A stretch of DNA of 22,265 nt from Phycisphaerae bacterium (GTDB lineage Bacteria; Planctomycetota; Phycisphaerae; Phycisphaerales; SM1A02): NCBI GenBank assembly GCA_002591705.1, contig PAAB01000013.1, positions 33,519 to 55,783 on the forward strand, given 5' to 3'. Below are positions 9,060-16,584 of the stretch, piece by piece. Positions within the stretch are counted from its first letter, which is position 1. Each line of letters opens with the position of its first letter. The translations under genes were made by a program, and so were the position numbers. The notes under the pieces are model-generated. The model saw nothing but the letters and a program-made list of their open reading frames with translations. It did not search any database and was not told where the DNA came from.

Positions 9060-9965
9060 ATGCGAATTGCACTGACCGGCTGCTCCGGATTCATCGGCTC
9101 GACGCTGGCCGCACGATTTACCGCCCGTGGTGATCAGGTGACGGGACTGCTCCGATCGACGAGCCGTCGCGACCACCTCGACGGCTCGCTTGATCGAATC
9201 GTCGAGGGATCGCAGTGCGACCAGGACTGCTTCGATGCACTCCTCGACGGCGCCGATGTGCTCGTCCACAATTCCGTCGATTGGCGGTTGCTCAAGGACG
9301 AACGGATCGAGGAGCACTACCAATCCAATCTGGTGGGCTCGCTCCACCTGCTCGACGAGGCCGCACGCAGGAACATGCACGTGGTCTTCATGAGTTCCGT
9401 TGCGGTCCACCATCACATGCTTGCTCGATGGGACGGGCTCATCGACTCGCATCATCCGACTCGTCCCGGCAACCGGTACGGCTCCCTCAAGGCCGCAATC
9501 GAATCGCACCTCTGGGGACTGCACACGTCGACCAACCTGTCGTTCGCCGCCATCCGACCCGCCGCCGTGTACGGACAGGACCCGCGGATCGAACGGACCA
9601 TCGGCTACCCGATCCTCCGGGACATCGCCCGCGGCAAGGCGTACGAGAGAAAGGGCGGCGGCAAGTTCATCCACGTCGACGACGTCGCATCCGCGACCCT
9701 GGCGGCGGCGGATCGGTCCGGACAACCTCCTGTCCTCCTGCATCTGGCCGAACTGTACGCACGATGGTGCGACTGGGCGGACATCGCCTGCGAACTGCTC
9801 GACACCACGGTCCCCGTGGACCGGTCCAGTCCGCAGCAGCCGAGCAACAACTTCGATCTGGGGGAGCTCGCGGATGCGGGGGTGACACTGAGCCGCGGCA
9901 TGGATGGAATACGCGAGCACCTGGCGACGCTCAGGGACCGGATGGCGAACGAAGGCAAGCTCTGA
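9060..9965 (+). CDS. NAD(P)-dependent epimerase/dehydratase (extended SDR)
   Basis: A 301-residue Rossmann-fold protein. The N-terminal dinucleotide-binding motif TGCSGFIG (G7-x2-G10-x2-G13) starts almost at residue 1, as usual for extended short-chain dehydrogenases. The active-site serine lies in MSSVAV (111-116) and the catalytic YxxxK is Y140-GSL-K144. RPAAVYGQ, about 30 residues later, is the usual RPxxVYGP-type block. Family members act on nucleotide sugars, sterol-like or dihydroflavonol-like substrates; the substrate here cannot be read from sequence. ATG 9060 is set by a strong AGGAGG site. It is transcribed alone, divergent from the AsmA-like operon, and its TGA is immediately adjacent to the trpE stop (no gap). 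A link to envelope sugar metabolism is possible but is only inference from position. Confidence 0.92.
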   Translation: MRIALTGCSGFIGSTLAARFTARGDQVTGLLRSTSRRDHLDGSLDRIVEGSQCDQDCFDALLDGADVLVHNSVDWRLLKDERIEEHYQSNLVGSLHLLDEAARRNMHVVFMSSVAVHHHMLARWDGLIDSHHPTRPGNRYGSLKAAIESHLWGLHTSTNLSFAAIRPAAVYGQDPRIERTIGYPILRDIARGKAYERKGGGKFIHVDDVASATLAAADRSGQPPVLLHLAELYARWCDWADIACELLDTTVPVDRSSPQQPSNNFDLGELADAGVTLSRGMDGIREHLATLRDRMANEGKL

Positions 9966-11558
9966 TCAGGAGACGGGCACGCCCTGTCCGGGATCCGCTC
10001 CGAAGGCCCGCTCGGCCAGATCGATCGCCCGACCAAGCGCTGCGGCCTTGTTCACCGTTTCGTCGTATTCGCGCGACGGATCGGAGTCGAGGACCACGCC
10101 GGCGCCCGCCTGCATGTGCACCGTCCATCGCCCGTCGGACCCGACACGGTTCGGAACGACCATCGTGCGAAGTGCGATGGCCACATCCATGTCGCCGCCG
10201 AAGCCGATGCCCCCGATGCCTCCGGCGTAGGGTCCCCTTCGGGTGGGCTCCATCTCGTCGATGATCTGCATGGCCCGGACCTTGGGCGCCCCGCTGACCG
10301 TCCCCACCGGAAGCGACTGCTGCAGTGCATCCCAGCAGTCGAGTCCGTCGGAAAGAAGACCGGTCACCGTCGAGCTCAGATGCATCACGTGGCTGTATCG
10401 CTCCACATCCATCAGGCTCCTGACCCGGATCGATTCGACGGAGCGGACTCGTCCGATGTCGTTGCGGGCCAGATCAACGAGCATCGCATGCTCTGCGCAT
10501 TCCTTCGGATCCGCCAGCAGATCGGCGGCAAGCTCGGTGTCCTCTTCCACCGTGCGGCCACGGGGCCTGGTTCCTGCGAGCGGGCGGTTCGTCACTTCGC
10601 CATCCGAGACCCGGCAGAGGATTTCGGGACTCGAGGCCACCAGCACGACCTCGGAGGTCTGCATGTAGATCATGTACGGACTTGGATTGACCATGCGCAG
10701 GGCCCGGTAGATGGCGAACGGGTCGGCGGAAGTCTCCCGACTGAACCGTTGCGACGGAACAATCTGGAATGCGTCCCCGGCCCGGATGTACTCCTTGCAA
10801 CGATCCACGACGGCCTCGAACCCGGCGCGGGTCATGTTGGAAACCCCCGGAGCAGCGGGCTCCTCCCCCAGAGCCAGATCGACTTCACCGGCCGGCAGCG
10901 GCACGCTGTGCGCCTGGACACGCTCGGACAATGCATCGAGCATGGACATGCCCGCCGTCCAGGCCGCCGCCGCATCGTCGTACTCCTCGGGAGCGACGTG
11001 CACGACCAGATACAACTGCTTGTCGACGTGATCAAACACCAGCAGGCTGCGGTAGAGGCCGAACTGCATGTCCGGCAGGCCCCGATCGTCCTCGGGCGCG
11101 TCTTCGAAGGGAAGTGCATCGGGTTCCATGTAGCGGACGGTGTCGTAGCCGGCATAGCCGAACCATCCCCCGGTGCAGCCGGGAAGCTTCGCGCCGGCCA
11201 GCGAGGGCGGCATCGGAGCAACCCTTCGAACGCCGCCGAGTTCCCGCAGGAGTTCCAGCGGGTTGGTACGGCTCGAAACCGTCACCGAACCGGACCGATG
11301 GTCCGTCAGGGTGACTTCGTGCTTCCGGGCCGACACCTCGAGCATCGGGCCGGCTCCGACGATCGAATGCCGGCCGACGGTGCCCCCGACTTCGACCGAC
11401 TCCAGCAGGAAACTGGCCGACTCCCTCGTGTCCGTCGAGACCAGCCTCCGGTAGGCGAGCACGGGCGTGACCTGATCGCTCATGACACGACGGACCATGG
11501 GCACCAGCCCGCAAGAGGCCGCATCAATGAGGAATCTGTCCCGGTCCGCCTCGATCAT
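9966..11558 (-). CDS. trpE: Anthranilate synthase component I
   Basis: A 530-residue chorismate-utilising enzyme that converts chorismate to anthranilate, the first committed step of tryptophan synthesis, using ammonia from a TrpG partner. The N-terminal regulatory motif LLES (51-54) and NPSPYM (291-296) are the tryptophan-binding elements, so feedback inhibition is expected. The catalytic domain shows AGTRPRGRT (328-336), ECAEHAMLVDLARNDIGRV (353-371) and GTVSGAPKVRAMQIIDEMEP (419-438). These features favour TrpE over PabB or a salicylate synthase. ATG 11558 is chosen; the frame stays open to a GTG at 11609. A TACACT box 9 nt before this ATG could be a promoter giving a nearly leaderless mRNA. 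No trpG or other trp gene is in the window, so it is a single-gene unit convergent with the epimerase-like gene. Confidence 0.95.
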   Translation of the reverse strand: MIEADRDRFLIDAASCGLVPMVRRVMSDQVTPVLAYRRLVSTDTRESASFLLESVEVGGTVGRHSIVGAGPMLEVSARKHEVTLTDHRSGSVTVSSRTNPLELLRELGGVRRVAPMPPSLAGAKLPGCTGGWFGYAGYDTVRYMEPDALPFEDAPEDDRGLPDMQFGLYRSLLVFDHVDKQLYLVVHVAPEEYDDAAAAWTAGMSMLDALSERVQAHSVPLPAGEVDLALGEEPAAPGVSNMTRAGFEAVVDRCKEYIRAGDAFQIVPSQRFSRETSADPFAIYRALRMVNPSPYMIYMQTSEVVLVASSPEILCRVSDGEVTNRPLAGTRPRGRTVEEDTELAADLLADPKECAEHAMLVDLARNDIGRVRSVESIRVRSLMDVERYSHVMHLSSTVTGLLSDGLDCWDALQQSLPVGTVSGAPKVRAMQIIDEMEPTRRGPYAGGIGGIGFGGDMDVAIALRTMVVPNRVGSDGRWTVHMQAGAGVVLDSDPSREYDETVNKAAALGRAIDLAERAFGADPGQGVPVS

Positions 11559-11619
11559 CGTGGCCACAGTGTACCCGTGCCGCCGCACGAAGGCCCAAGG
11601 CGCACGCACCGGAAACGCG

Positions 11620-11625
11620 TAGAAT
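11620..11625 (+). promoter_or_regulatory. Candidate -10 box (TAGAAT) for a leaderless ABC ATPase mRNA
   Basis: TAGAAT, matching 5 of 6 consensus positions, lies exactly 6 nt before the ATG at 11632, so transcription would begin at or next to the start codon. No Shine-Dalgarno sequence is present between the box and the ATG. No -35 consensus is found at the usual distance. Confidence 0.45.
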
Positions 11626-11631
11626 CAGTCC

Positions 11632-12393
11632 ATGACCACGGCCGTCCCGTCCACCCTGCCCGGCCCCGCCGATGTCTCCGACGCTGTGATCGATCTGCGT
11701 GGGATCTCGCGGACGTACTTCAAGCCGGATGGGTCCGTGCTGGTCGAAGCTCTTTCGCAGGTGGACCTCGTCATCAATCGCGGCGAGTACGTCGCCATCA
11801 TGGGAGCATCCGGATCCGGCAAGAGCACCATGATGAACATCATCGGTGCCCTGGATCGGCCCACGGAGGGTGCCTGCCTGATCGGAGGCACGGACATCGC
11901 CTCGTTGTCGGACGAAGAGCTGTCGATGATCCGAGGACGCAAGATCGGATTCATCTTCCAGGCCTTCAACCTCATCAGCCAGCTCACGATCACCGAGAAC
12001 GTCGAGGTCCCCCTCTTCTACCAGGACATCCCCAGACTCGACCGCGTGCAGCGATCCAACCAGATGCTGCACCGGGTCGGACTCGGCGACCGGCTCGGGC
12101 ATCGGCCCAAGGAACTCTCCGGCGGACAGCAGCAGCGAGTGGCCGTGGCGAGGGCCCTGGTCACGAACCCCGATCTCCTGCTCGCCGACGAGCCCACCGG
12201 CAATCTGGATTCGAAGACCGGCGAGGCGATACTCAAGCTCCTCGACGATCTCCATCGGGAGGGCCTGACCATCGTCATGGTCACCCATGACGATGACATC
12301 GCCGACCACTGCGAACGGGTCATCCGGCTTCGGGACGGCAGGATCGAATCCGACCAACTGACTCCGAAGGGAGAGGCCCGACTGGGCCGATAG
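11632..12393 (+). CDS. ABC transporter ATP-binding protein (MacB/LolD type)
   Basis: A 253-residue cytoplasmic ATPase with Walker [10 protein letters not shown] (58-66), the Q-loop region IFQAFNLI (108-115), signature [15 protein letters not shown] (162-176), Walker [14 protein letters not shown] (182-194) and H-loop VTHDDDIA (217-224). The FQAFNLI...LT..ENVEVPL pattern and NLDS are typical of the MacB/LolD/FtsE group, which drives lipoprotein release, macrolide/peptide efflux or other mechanotransmission rather than classical import. The N-terminus has an extra ~20 residues. No permease gene is adjacent; ruvC starts 7 bp after its stop, so the partner must lie elsewhere. No ribosome-binding site is seen; a TAGAAT box 6 nt before the ATG suggests a leaderless message. 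Confidence 0.95.
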   Translation: MTTAVPSTLPGPADVSDAVIDLRGISRTYFKPDGSVLVEALSQVDLVINRGEYVAIMGASGSGKSTMMNIIGALDRPTEGACLIGGTDIASLSDEELSMIRGRKIGFIFQAFNLISQLTITENVEVPLFYQDIPRLDRVQRSNQMLHRVGLGDRLGHRPKELSGGQQQRVAVARALVTNPDLLLADEPTGNLDSKTGEAILKLLDDLHREGLTIVMVTHDDDIADHCERVIRLRDGRIESDQLTPKGEARLGR

Positions 12394-12400
12394 TGATGGC

Positions 12401-12913
12401 ATGAAGATTCTCGGCATCGATCCCGGCCTTCGAGTCACCGGCTACGCCTGCCTGGAGCTGTCCACTTCGGGTTCCACCCCACGGGTCGTCGAGGCCGGTG
12501 TCTTTCGCATCGATCCCGCGGCATCCCTGGAACTTCGACTGGCCAGCCTGCATGAGGACCTGGACTCGACGCTCGAGGACCTCGCACCCGATCTCGTCGC
12601 CGTGGAGACCCTGTATTCGCACTACCGTCGGGCACGCACCGCAATCCTCATGGCCCACGCCCGCGGCGCCGTACTGCTGACCTGTGCCAAGCGGTCACTC
12701 TCCGTCACCGACTTCGTGGCCACGGAAGTCAAGAAGAGCATCACGGGCAACGGCCACGCGGACAAGGCTCAGATCCAGGAAGCGGTGACCCAGCAGCTGG
12801 GCCTCGCGGAGCGACCGTCTCCGTACGATGTGAGTGATGCCATGGCGATCGCCCTCTGCGCGTCGCGCCGCCTTCATCAGCCGGACACCACGGACTATTC
12901 GGCCGCCGTCTGA
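12401..12913 (+). CDS. ruvC: Crossover junction endodeoxyribonuclease RuvC
   Basis: A 170-residue nuclease that, as a dimer, cuts Holliday junctions during recombinational repair with RuvAB. The family start [16 protein letters not shown] carries catalytic D7. [20 protein letters not shown] supplies the second acidic residue (E69) and the DNA-contact helix. [12 protein letters not shown] near the C-terminus supplies the last two acids (D143 and D146). Length is normal. ATG 12401 is 7 bp after the ABC ATPase stop, so the two are probably cotranscribed. No clear Shine-Dalgarno is seen, only a GATAGT 6 nt before the ATG. ruvA and ruvB are absent from the window. The last 19 bp overlap the convergent YdjY-type lipoprotein gene. 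Confidence 0.96.
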   Translation: MKILGIDPGLRVTGYACLELSTSGSTPRVVEAGVFRIDPAASLELRLASLHEDLDSTLEDLAPDLVAVETLYSHYRRARTAILMAHARGAVLLTCAKRSLSVTDFVATEVKKSITGNGHADKAQIQEAVTQQLGLAERPSPYDVSDAMAIALCASRRLHQPDTTDYSAAV

Positions 12914-13632
12914 CCCGGCTCGACGATCCGAAGCACCACTGTGACCCGCGTCCCCACGGGCGGCATGCCGGCCGATGCGGCAATCCATTCCGGCGCCCGG
13001 ACGGAGGCGGCGTCCGGAATGACGTCGACCGCAGCCAGCAGTTCATCCCCGAAGGTGACCAGTCCGATGATCGACCCCGAACGGTCGGCCAGATACCCGG
13101 TCCCCGCCCGTGCGGCCTCCTCACCCTGCAGTTCGATGCTTCCGGCGAACACCCAACGATCGGTCGGATAGTCGATCTGCTCCCGGACGTCGACGATCCA
13201 GGAGTCGATGGCACCGGACCGCGACGTTCCGTCATCCTCCGACCAGACGACGGACACGGACAGCTCCGGGCCGGCGGGCGGAATGGCCACCACCGTGGTC
13301 CCCTCCTCGCGCCAGCGGCCCGGACGTCCGGGCTCAAGTCCCAGCAGCAGCAATCCGGCGTGGATGGATGATGCAGGGACGTCCGTGACCATCAGCGACT
13401 CGTGCTCTCTGGTTCCGGGCGAGCAGACGACCTGTTCCAGCCATCCTTCATCCAGACACACCCATGCGCGAAATCCAAGGCGGCCCGCCGTCGGCTCGAC
13501 CCACAGTCCGGGTGAAAGATCCACGCGACGCTCAGCAACCCCGGACGACGGGGCGACTCGAGCCGCACCGCACGACAGCAGGAACGCCTGAAGAACCAGT
13601 AGTGCGTGGAAACGGATCGCCATGTGCGGCAT
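12895..13632 (-). CDS. YdjY-type domain lipoprotein
   Basis: About 245 residues. A hydrophobic N-terminus ends in LLSC (Cys21 from ATG 13632, Cys18 from ATG 13623), a plausible lipobox. The mature part resembles the YdjY domain: VVCSPGTREHESLMVTDVP, then SIHAGLLLLGLEPGRPG, features I know from planctomycete YdjY-type proteins. The biochemical role is unknown. The C-terminal half contains beta-rich segments (WVFAGSIELQGEE, GIIGL-like SIIGLVTFGDELL) that may bind a ligand. The frame remains open upstream to a TTG at 13692, but that extension would run through a terminator-like hairpin and hide the signal peptide, so it is rejected. The gene end overlaps ruvC by 19 bp. Expression may be controlled by the hairpin in the leader. 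Confidence 0.82.
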   Translation of the reverse strand: MPHMAIRFHALLVLQAFLLSCGAARVAPSSGVAERRVDLSPGLWVEPTAGRLGFRAWVCLDEGWLEQVVCSPGTREHESLMVTDVPASSIHAGLLLLGLEPGRPGRWREEGTTVVAIPPAGPELSVSVVWSEDDGTSRSGAIDSWIVDVREQIDYPTDRWVFAGSIELQGEEAARAGTGYLADRSGSIIGLVTFGDELLAAVDVIPDAASVRAPEWIAASAGMPPVGTRVTVVLRIVEPGQTAAE

Positions 13633-13638
13633 GCTTTC

Positions 13639-13679
13639 AAAGAAAAAGGCCCGGCAGAAGCGAAGCTTCGTACCGAGCC
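13639..13679 (-). terminator. Intrinsic-terminator-like hairpin in the leader of the YdjY-type lipoprotein gene
   Basis: On the minus strand the arms GGCTCGG (13679-13673) and CCGGGCC (13654-13648) pair with a single G-U. Inside them GAAGC and GCTTC form a second 5-bp stem, and the outer stem is followed directly by TTTTTCTTT (13647-13639). This is a full intrinsic-terminator layout. It lies only 6 nt before the lipoprotein ATG at 13632 and downstream of a good promoter, so it can act as an attenuator or as the end of a short RNA. No minus-strand gene ends before it. Confidence 0.65.
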
Positions 13680-13728
13680 CTTCCGGGGGCAAGTTGATGG
13701 CCGCAGCACGAAACCACGACTACACTCT

Positions 13729-13756
13729 AGAGTAGTAGAACCAGATCACCTGTCAA
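13729..13756 (-). promoter_or_regulatory. Candidate promoter TTGACA-N16-TACTCT with overlapping palindrome
   Basis: On the minus strand a perfect -35 box TTGACA (13756-13751) is followed after 16 bp by TACTCT (13734-13729). The start point would be near 13722, giving a leader of about 90 nt to the lipoprotein gene, or an RNA of about 80 nt if it stops at the hairpin. A perfect 10-bp palindrome ACTCTAGAGT (13724-13733) covers the -10 region, and on the plus strand a TACACT (13721-13726) could serve the divergent pterin gene, so the palindrome may be an operator for both. Confidence 0.45.
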
Positions 13757-13787
13757 TCCCCCTTCCACCCATTTCCGACGCCTTTCA

Positions 13788-14594
13788 ATGCCGACCATGA
13801 ATCTCAGCCGGTGCGTTCGCCTGACCGTTCCCGCCGATCCCGATCGGCTTCGGGACGGCAAAAACACCTTTGCGGGTACGCCGCTGTCGTCGTCGCTCGG
13901 CGCCTACTTCGAGTTCACCCTGGATTACACCGGTGAGGAGGCGCCCGAGACCGGCTACGTCTTCAGCATCTACGACATCGACCGTGCGATTCGCATCGGG
14001 CTCCCGCAGCTGCTTGCCCAGGGGCTGTCGGATGGAGTCGATCCGGTCACCCTCATGCCTTCGCTCCGGGATGCCGTCACCGATGAAATCGGCCAGCGGC
14101 CACGGTCGATGCGATGGACCCTCAACCCCTACCATGAACTGATCATGCACGAACACGACACCACCCATCTCACGTTGTCCAGACGCTACTCGTTCTCCGC
14201 ATCGCACCGACTTTCGCTTCCGGGACTCTCGGACGAGGAGAACTACGAGCGGTTCGGCAAATGCTCCCGTCCCAACGGACACGGACACAACTACGAACTG
14301 GAGGTCCACGCCCGAATCCCCATTCAGCAGTCCGATTTCGACTCCATCGCCCTCGATGAAATCATCACCGACGGCATCATCGATCACCTCGATCATCGGA
14401 ACCTGAATCTCGATGTCCAGGAGTTCATGAACTGCAATCCGACCCTGGAGCGCATCACGGTCTACTGCCACCAGATCATCTCCGAATCGCTGACCGGCAC
14501 GCCCGCTCAGCTCGAACGGGTCCGGGTCTGGGAGAACGACCGGACGGCCTGCTCGTACCCTCCTGCCCCGACGCCCCATGAGACGACGGCATGA
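13788..14594 (+). CDS. 6-pyruvoyl-tetrahydropterin synthase / QueD homologue with extra N-terminal T-fold-like half
   Basis: A 268-residue protein, twice the usual QueD/PTPS length of ~120-140. The C-terminal half has the family elements: zinc ligands H140 (FSASHRL) and H165/H167 (NGHGHNYELEV), candidate catalytic Cys159 (GKCSRPNGHGH), LDHRNLN (D202-H203), PTLE (E221) and RVWEN (E249). Such enzymes convert dihydroneopterin triphosphate to 6-carboxy- or 6-pyruvoyl-tetrahydropterin, for queuosine or pterin synthesis. The N-terminal half (about 30-75; AYFEFTLDY, then TGYVFSIYDIDRAI) resembles the second part of the same T-fold without the His/Cys residues, so it looks like a degenerate duplicate. 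ATG 13788 and ATG 13797 are both possible; neither has a ribosome-binding site. Its stop overlaps the next start (ATGA). No other queuosine gene is near, so the product is uncertain. Confidence 0.88.
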   Translation: MPTMNLSRCVRLTVPADPDRLRDGKNTFAGTPLSSSLGAYFEFTLDYTGEEAPETGYVFSIYDIDRAIRIGLPQLLAQGLSDGVDPVTLMPSLRDAVTDEIGQRPRSMRWTLNPYHELIMHEHDTTHLTLSRRYSFSASHRLSLPGLSDEENYERFGKCSRPNGHGHNYELEVHARIPIQQSDFDSIALDEIITDGIIDHLDHRNLNLDVQEFMNCNPTLERITVYCHQIISESLTGTPAQLERVRVWENDRTACSYPPAPTPHETTA

Positions 14595-16069
14595 GGTTGC
14601 GTCTTTCGATCCTGACGCTTCTCGCTCTGCTGTGGGGACCACCATCCCTCGGACAGCCGCCGGCAGATGCCGCCAAGGACGAGATGCGGTCGCTTCGCAC
14701 GCAGCAGACCGCCATCTGGCGCAAGATCCGTGCCGGGGAAGACGTCGAGTCGGACCGCAGGACCCTGCTCGCCGCGATCGACCGGTACAACCTCGAGTTT
14801 CCGAACGACATCGCCGGCCTCACCTTTGCCGCCGAGATCGCAACCGCCCTCGGTGATGATGACCGCGTGGACAGCCACTACGCGCGCGTTCTGGCCATCA
14901 ACCCGTTGCAGGTGCGACAGGGGCTCGCATGGGCCGCCTATTACTACGACTCGGACCCCCCCCGCGCGGAACAAATTCTCAAGCAGCTGTCAGCCGATGC
15001 ACCCGAGAACGTTGCATTCTCGATGGCCTTGTACGAGTTCTACGCGAAAAAGATGCCGGACCGGCTCGAACGACAGTTCCTCGATCTGAACTCCCGCCCT
15101 CCGTCCCCCACGTTGATCGGTTTCCTCAACGGCGTCAGCGGCGTTTCCAAGGATCTCGGACTTGCCTACGCCATGCGGACCAAGGAACAGTGGCCCGACG
15201 ATCCCCTGGCAATCTCCCAATTGGCATCACGCCTGCGGTGGGTGGCCCGCTACCAGGATGCCATCGGGCAGTTCGAGCTGCTCGACGAGGAGATGCTGCT
15301 TCGCGACGACATCGGCATGGAATATGCCGACTGCCTCTACGCGGTGCATCGCTTCAAGGATTCGATCTCCCATCTGCAGTCGATCGAGCTGCAGGACAGC
15401 ATCTTCGACAAGAGCGCTTCCCGGGGGATCAACTTCCGACTCGGAACGCGTCCCCGGATGATCCAGGACTGGAAGGACGAGCAGGCCCTGCGGGCGGCGG
15501 ATGCCGAACGCGACGACAATCCACGGGCCACGATCACCATCGAGGGCATCCCCGTGCACGTCGAGCTCTTCGAGGACCACGCCCCCGTGGCGGTGGCCAA
15601 CTTCATCCACCTCGCCGACGAGGGGTTCTACACGAACTCCGATTTCCACCGTGTGCAGCTCGGCCTCATGTCGCAGGGCGGGCGTCGCTTCGGAGATTCC
15701 GATCCGTACGGAGGCCCGGGCTACCACATCGAGCATGAAGGCGAACGATCCGACGCACGAAAGCATTTCCGGGGCAGCCTCTGCATGGCGGCGACCACCA
15801 AGGAACAGCGAATCGGCAGCCAGTTCTACATCACCCACTTCCCCACCTCCCACCTGAATGCCTCGCATGTGGTCATCGGACGGGTGCTGGATGGCCAGGA
15901 CATCGTCGAGGCGATGCGCGGCCGCGAGCGCATCGATGCCGTCAAGGTGACGCGCCGGCGGGATCATGACTACCGGATCGATGTCGAACTCCCCAACGGC
16001 AGCGTCGTTCCGCGGACCGTCTGGAAGACCATGCAGGTGACCCCGGATCAGAGTTCCGACGATCCGTAG
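14591..16069 (+). CDS. Exported TPR protein with C-terminal cyclophilin-type peptidyl-prolyl isomerase
   Basis: A 492-residue protein. Residues 1-21 form a signal peptide (MRLRLS, leucine-rich core, SLG end). Residues 30-290 are helical with tetratricopeptide-like repeats (HYARVLAINPLQVRQGLA, YQDAIGQFELLDEE, HRFKDSISHL). Residues 312-445 are a cyclophilin domain, with FHRV (352-355, catalytic Arg354), LMSQGG (359-364) and GSQFYITHFPTSHLNASHV (409-427). It should isomerise prolines in exported proteins, with the TPR part holding clients or partners. The start ATG overlaps the pterin synthase stop (ATGA), implying coupled translation of a cytoplasmic enzyme and an exported foldase, an unexpected pair. 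The 3' end overlaps the convergent ACT-domain gene by 22 bp. Confidence 0.9.
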   Translation: MRLRLSILTLLALLWGPPSLGQPPADAAKDEMRSLRTQQTAIWRKIRAGEDVESDRRTLLAAIDRYNLEFPNDIAGLTFAAEIATALGDDDRVDSHYARVLAINPLQVRQGLAWAAYYYDSDPPRAEQILKQLSADAPENVAFSMALYEFYAKKMPDRLERQFLDLNSRPPSPTLIGFLNGVSGVSKDLGLAYAMRTKEQWPDDPLAISQLASRLRWVARYQDAIGQFELLDEEMLLRDDIGMEYADCLYAVHRFKDSISHLQSIELQDSIFDKSASRGINFRLGTRPRMIQDWKDEQALRAADAERDDNPRATITIEGIPVHVELFEDHAPVAVANFIHLADEGFYTNSDFHRVQLGLMSQGGRRFGDSDPYGGPGYHIEHEGERSDARKHFRGSLCMAATTKEQRIGSQFYITHFPTSHLNASHVVIGRVLDGQDIVEAMRGRERIDAVKVTRRRDHDYRIDVELPNGSVVPRTVWKTMQVTPDQSSDDP

Positions 16070-16518
16070 AGCACGAATCCCTTGCGTCGAAGAATCTGTC
16101 CCGCGAACGTCGTGTCGTCGACCGCCATCGCGATGCGACCGCCGTCCCCTGCATAGGATGCGGTGAGCATCGGATACATGAAGTCGATGTTCAGTTCCGC
16201 CCCCAGCAGATAGAGGCAGAGCATCGAAAGCGGGCGCTCGTCCGTCAGCTGGACGACGAGCAGCTCCGTCTCGGCAAACGAGTATTCACTGGCCCTGAGC
16301 ATCGCCCTGGTCGCATCGGAATCGTCGGGAATCAACCGCACGACGGCGCAGTCCGAGGACTCCATCACCGCCAGTCCGTGGATCGTGATCCCCTCGGCCT
16401 CGTCGAACATGCGCAGGATGTCCAGCAGTCGACCGACCCGATTCTCGAGAAAGATGCTGAACTGACGAACCATCGGTGCGTCGTAGCCCTGCTGAGTTTC
16501 TTGCGGAAGCTGGGACAT
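16048..16518 (-). CDS. Tandem ACT-domain protein
   Basis: A 156-residue cytoplasmic protein with two ACT-type amino-acid-binding units. The first (about 17-80) begins RQFSIFLENRVGRLLDILRMF and the second (about 84-150) begins TELLVVQLTDERPLSML and ends near the C-terminus. Such stand-alone double-ACT proteins sense amino acids and modulate a partner; no enzyme domain is attached. ATG 16518 is chosen because GGAG lies about 8 nt before it. It follows the mqnD-like gene after 66 bp in the same direction and may be cotranscribed. Its last 22 bp overlap the convergent cyclophilin gene. The regulated pathway cannot be read from sequence; the acetolactate-synthase small subunit is an alternative with a similar fold, but its usual partner is absent here. 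Confidence 0.82.
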   Translation of the reverse strand: MSQLPQETQQGYDAPMVRQFSIFLENRVGRLLDILRMFDEAEGITIHGLAVMESSDCAVVRLIPDDSDATRAMLRASEYSFAETELLVVQLTDERPLSMLCLYLLGAELNIDFMYPMLTASYAGDGGRIAMAVDDTTFAGQILRRKGFVLYGSSEL

Positions 16519-16584
16519 GCACGACTCCAATCACCGCACCCACCACGGGCGCTGGGCCCAGAGTAGCCGGTTCGGGGACCGATG

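Noticed and set aside
8943..9920. 325-codon minus-strand frame opposite the epimerase-like gene
   Set aside because: The plus strand has a perfect ribosome-binding site, GxxGxxG and YxxxK; the minus frame has none of these.
10116..12290. 724-codon open frame on the plus strand across trpE and the ABC ATPase
   Set aside because: Antisense to trpE and out of frame with the ABC ATPase; no motif, so a shadow of the high GC content.
13633..13692. N-terminal extension of the YdjY lipoprotein to TTG 13692
   Set aside because: It would place about 20 non-hydrophobic residues before the signal peptide and translate through the terminator-like hairpin.
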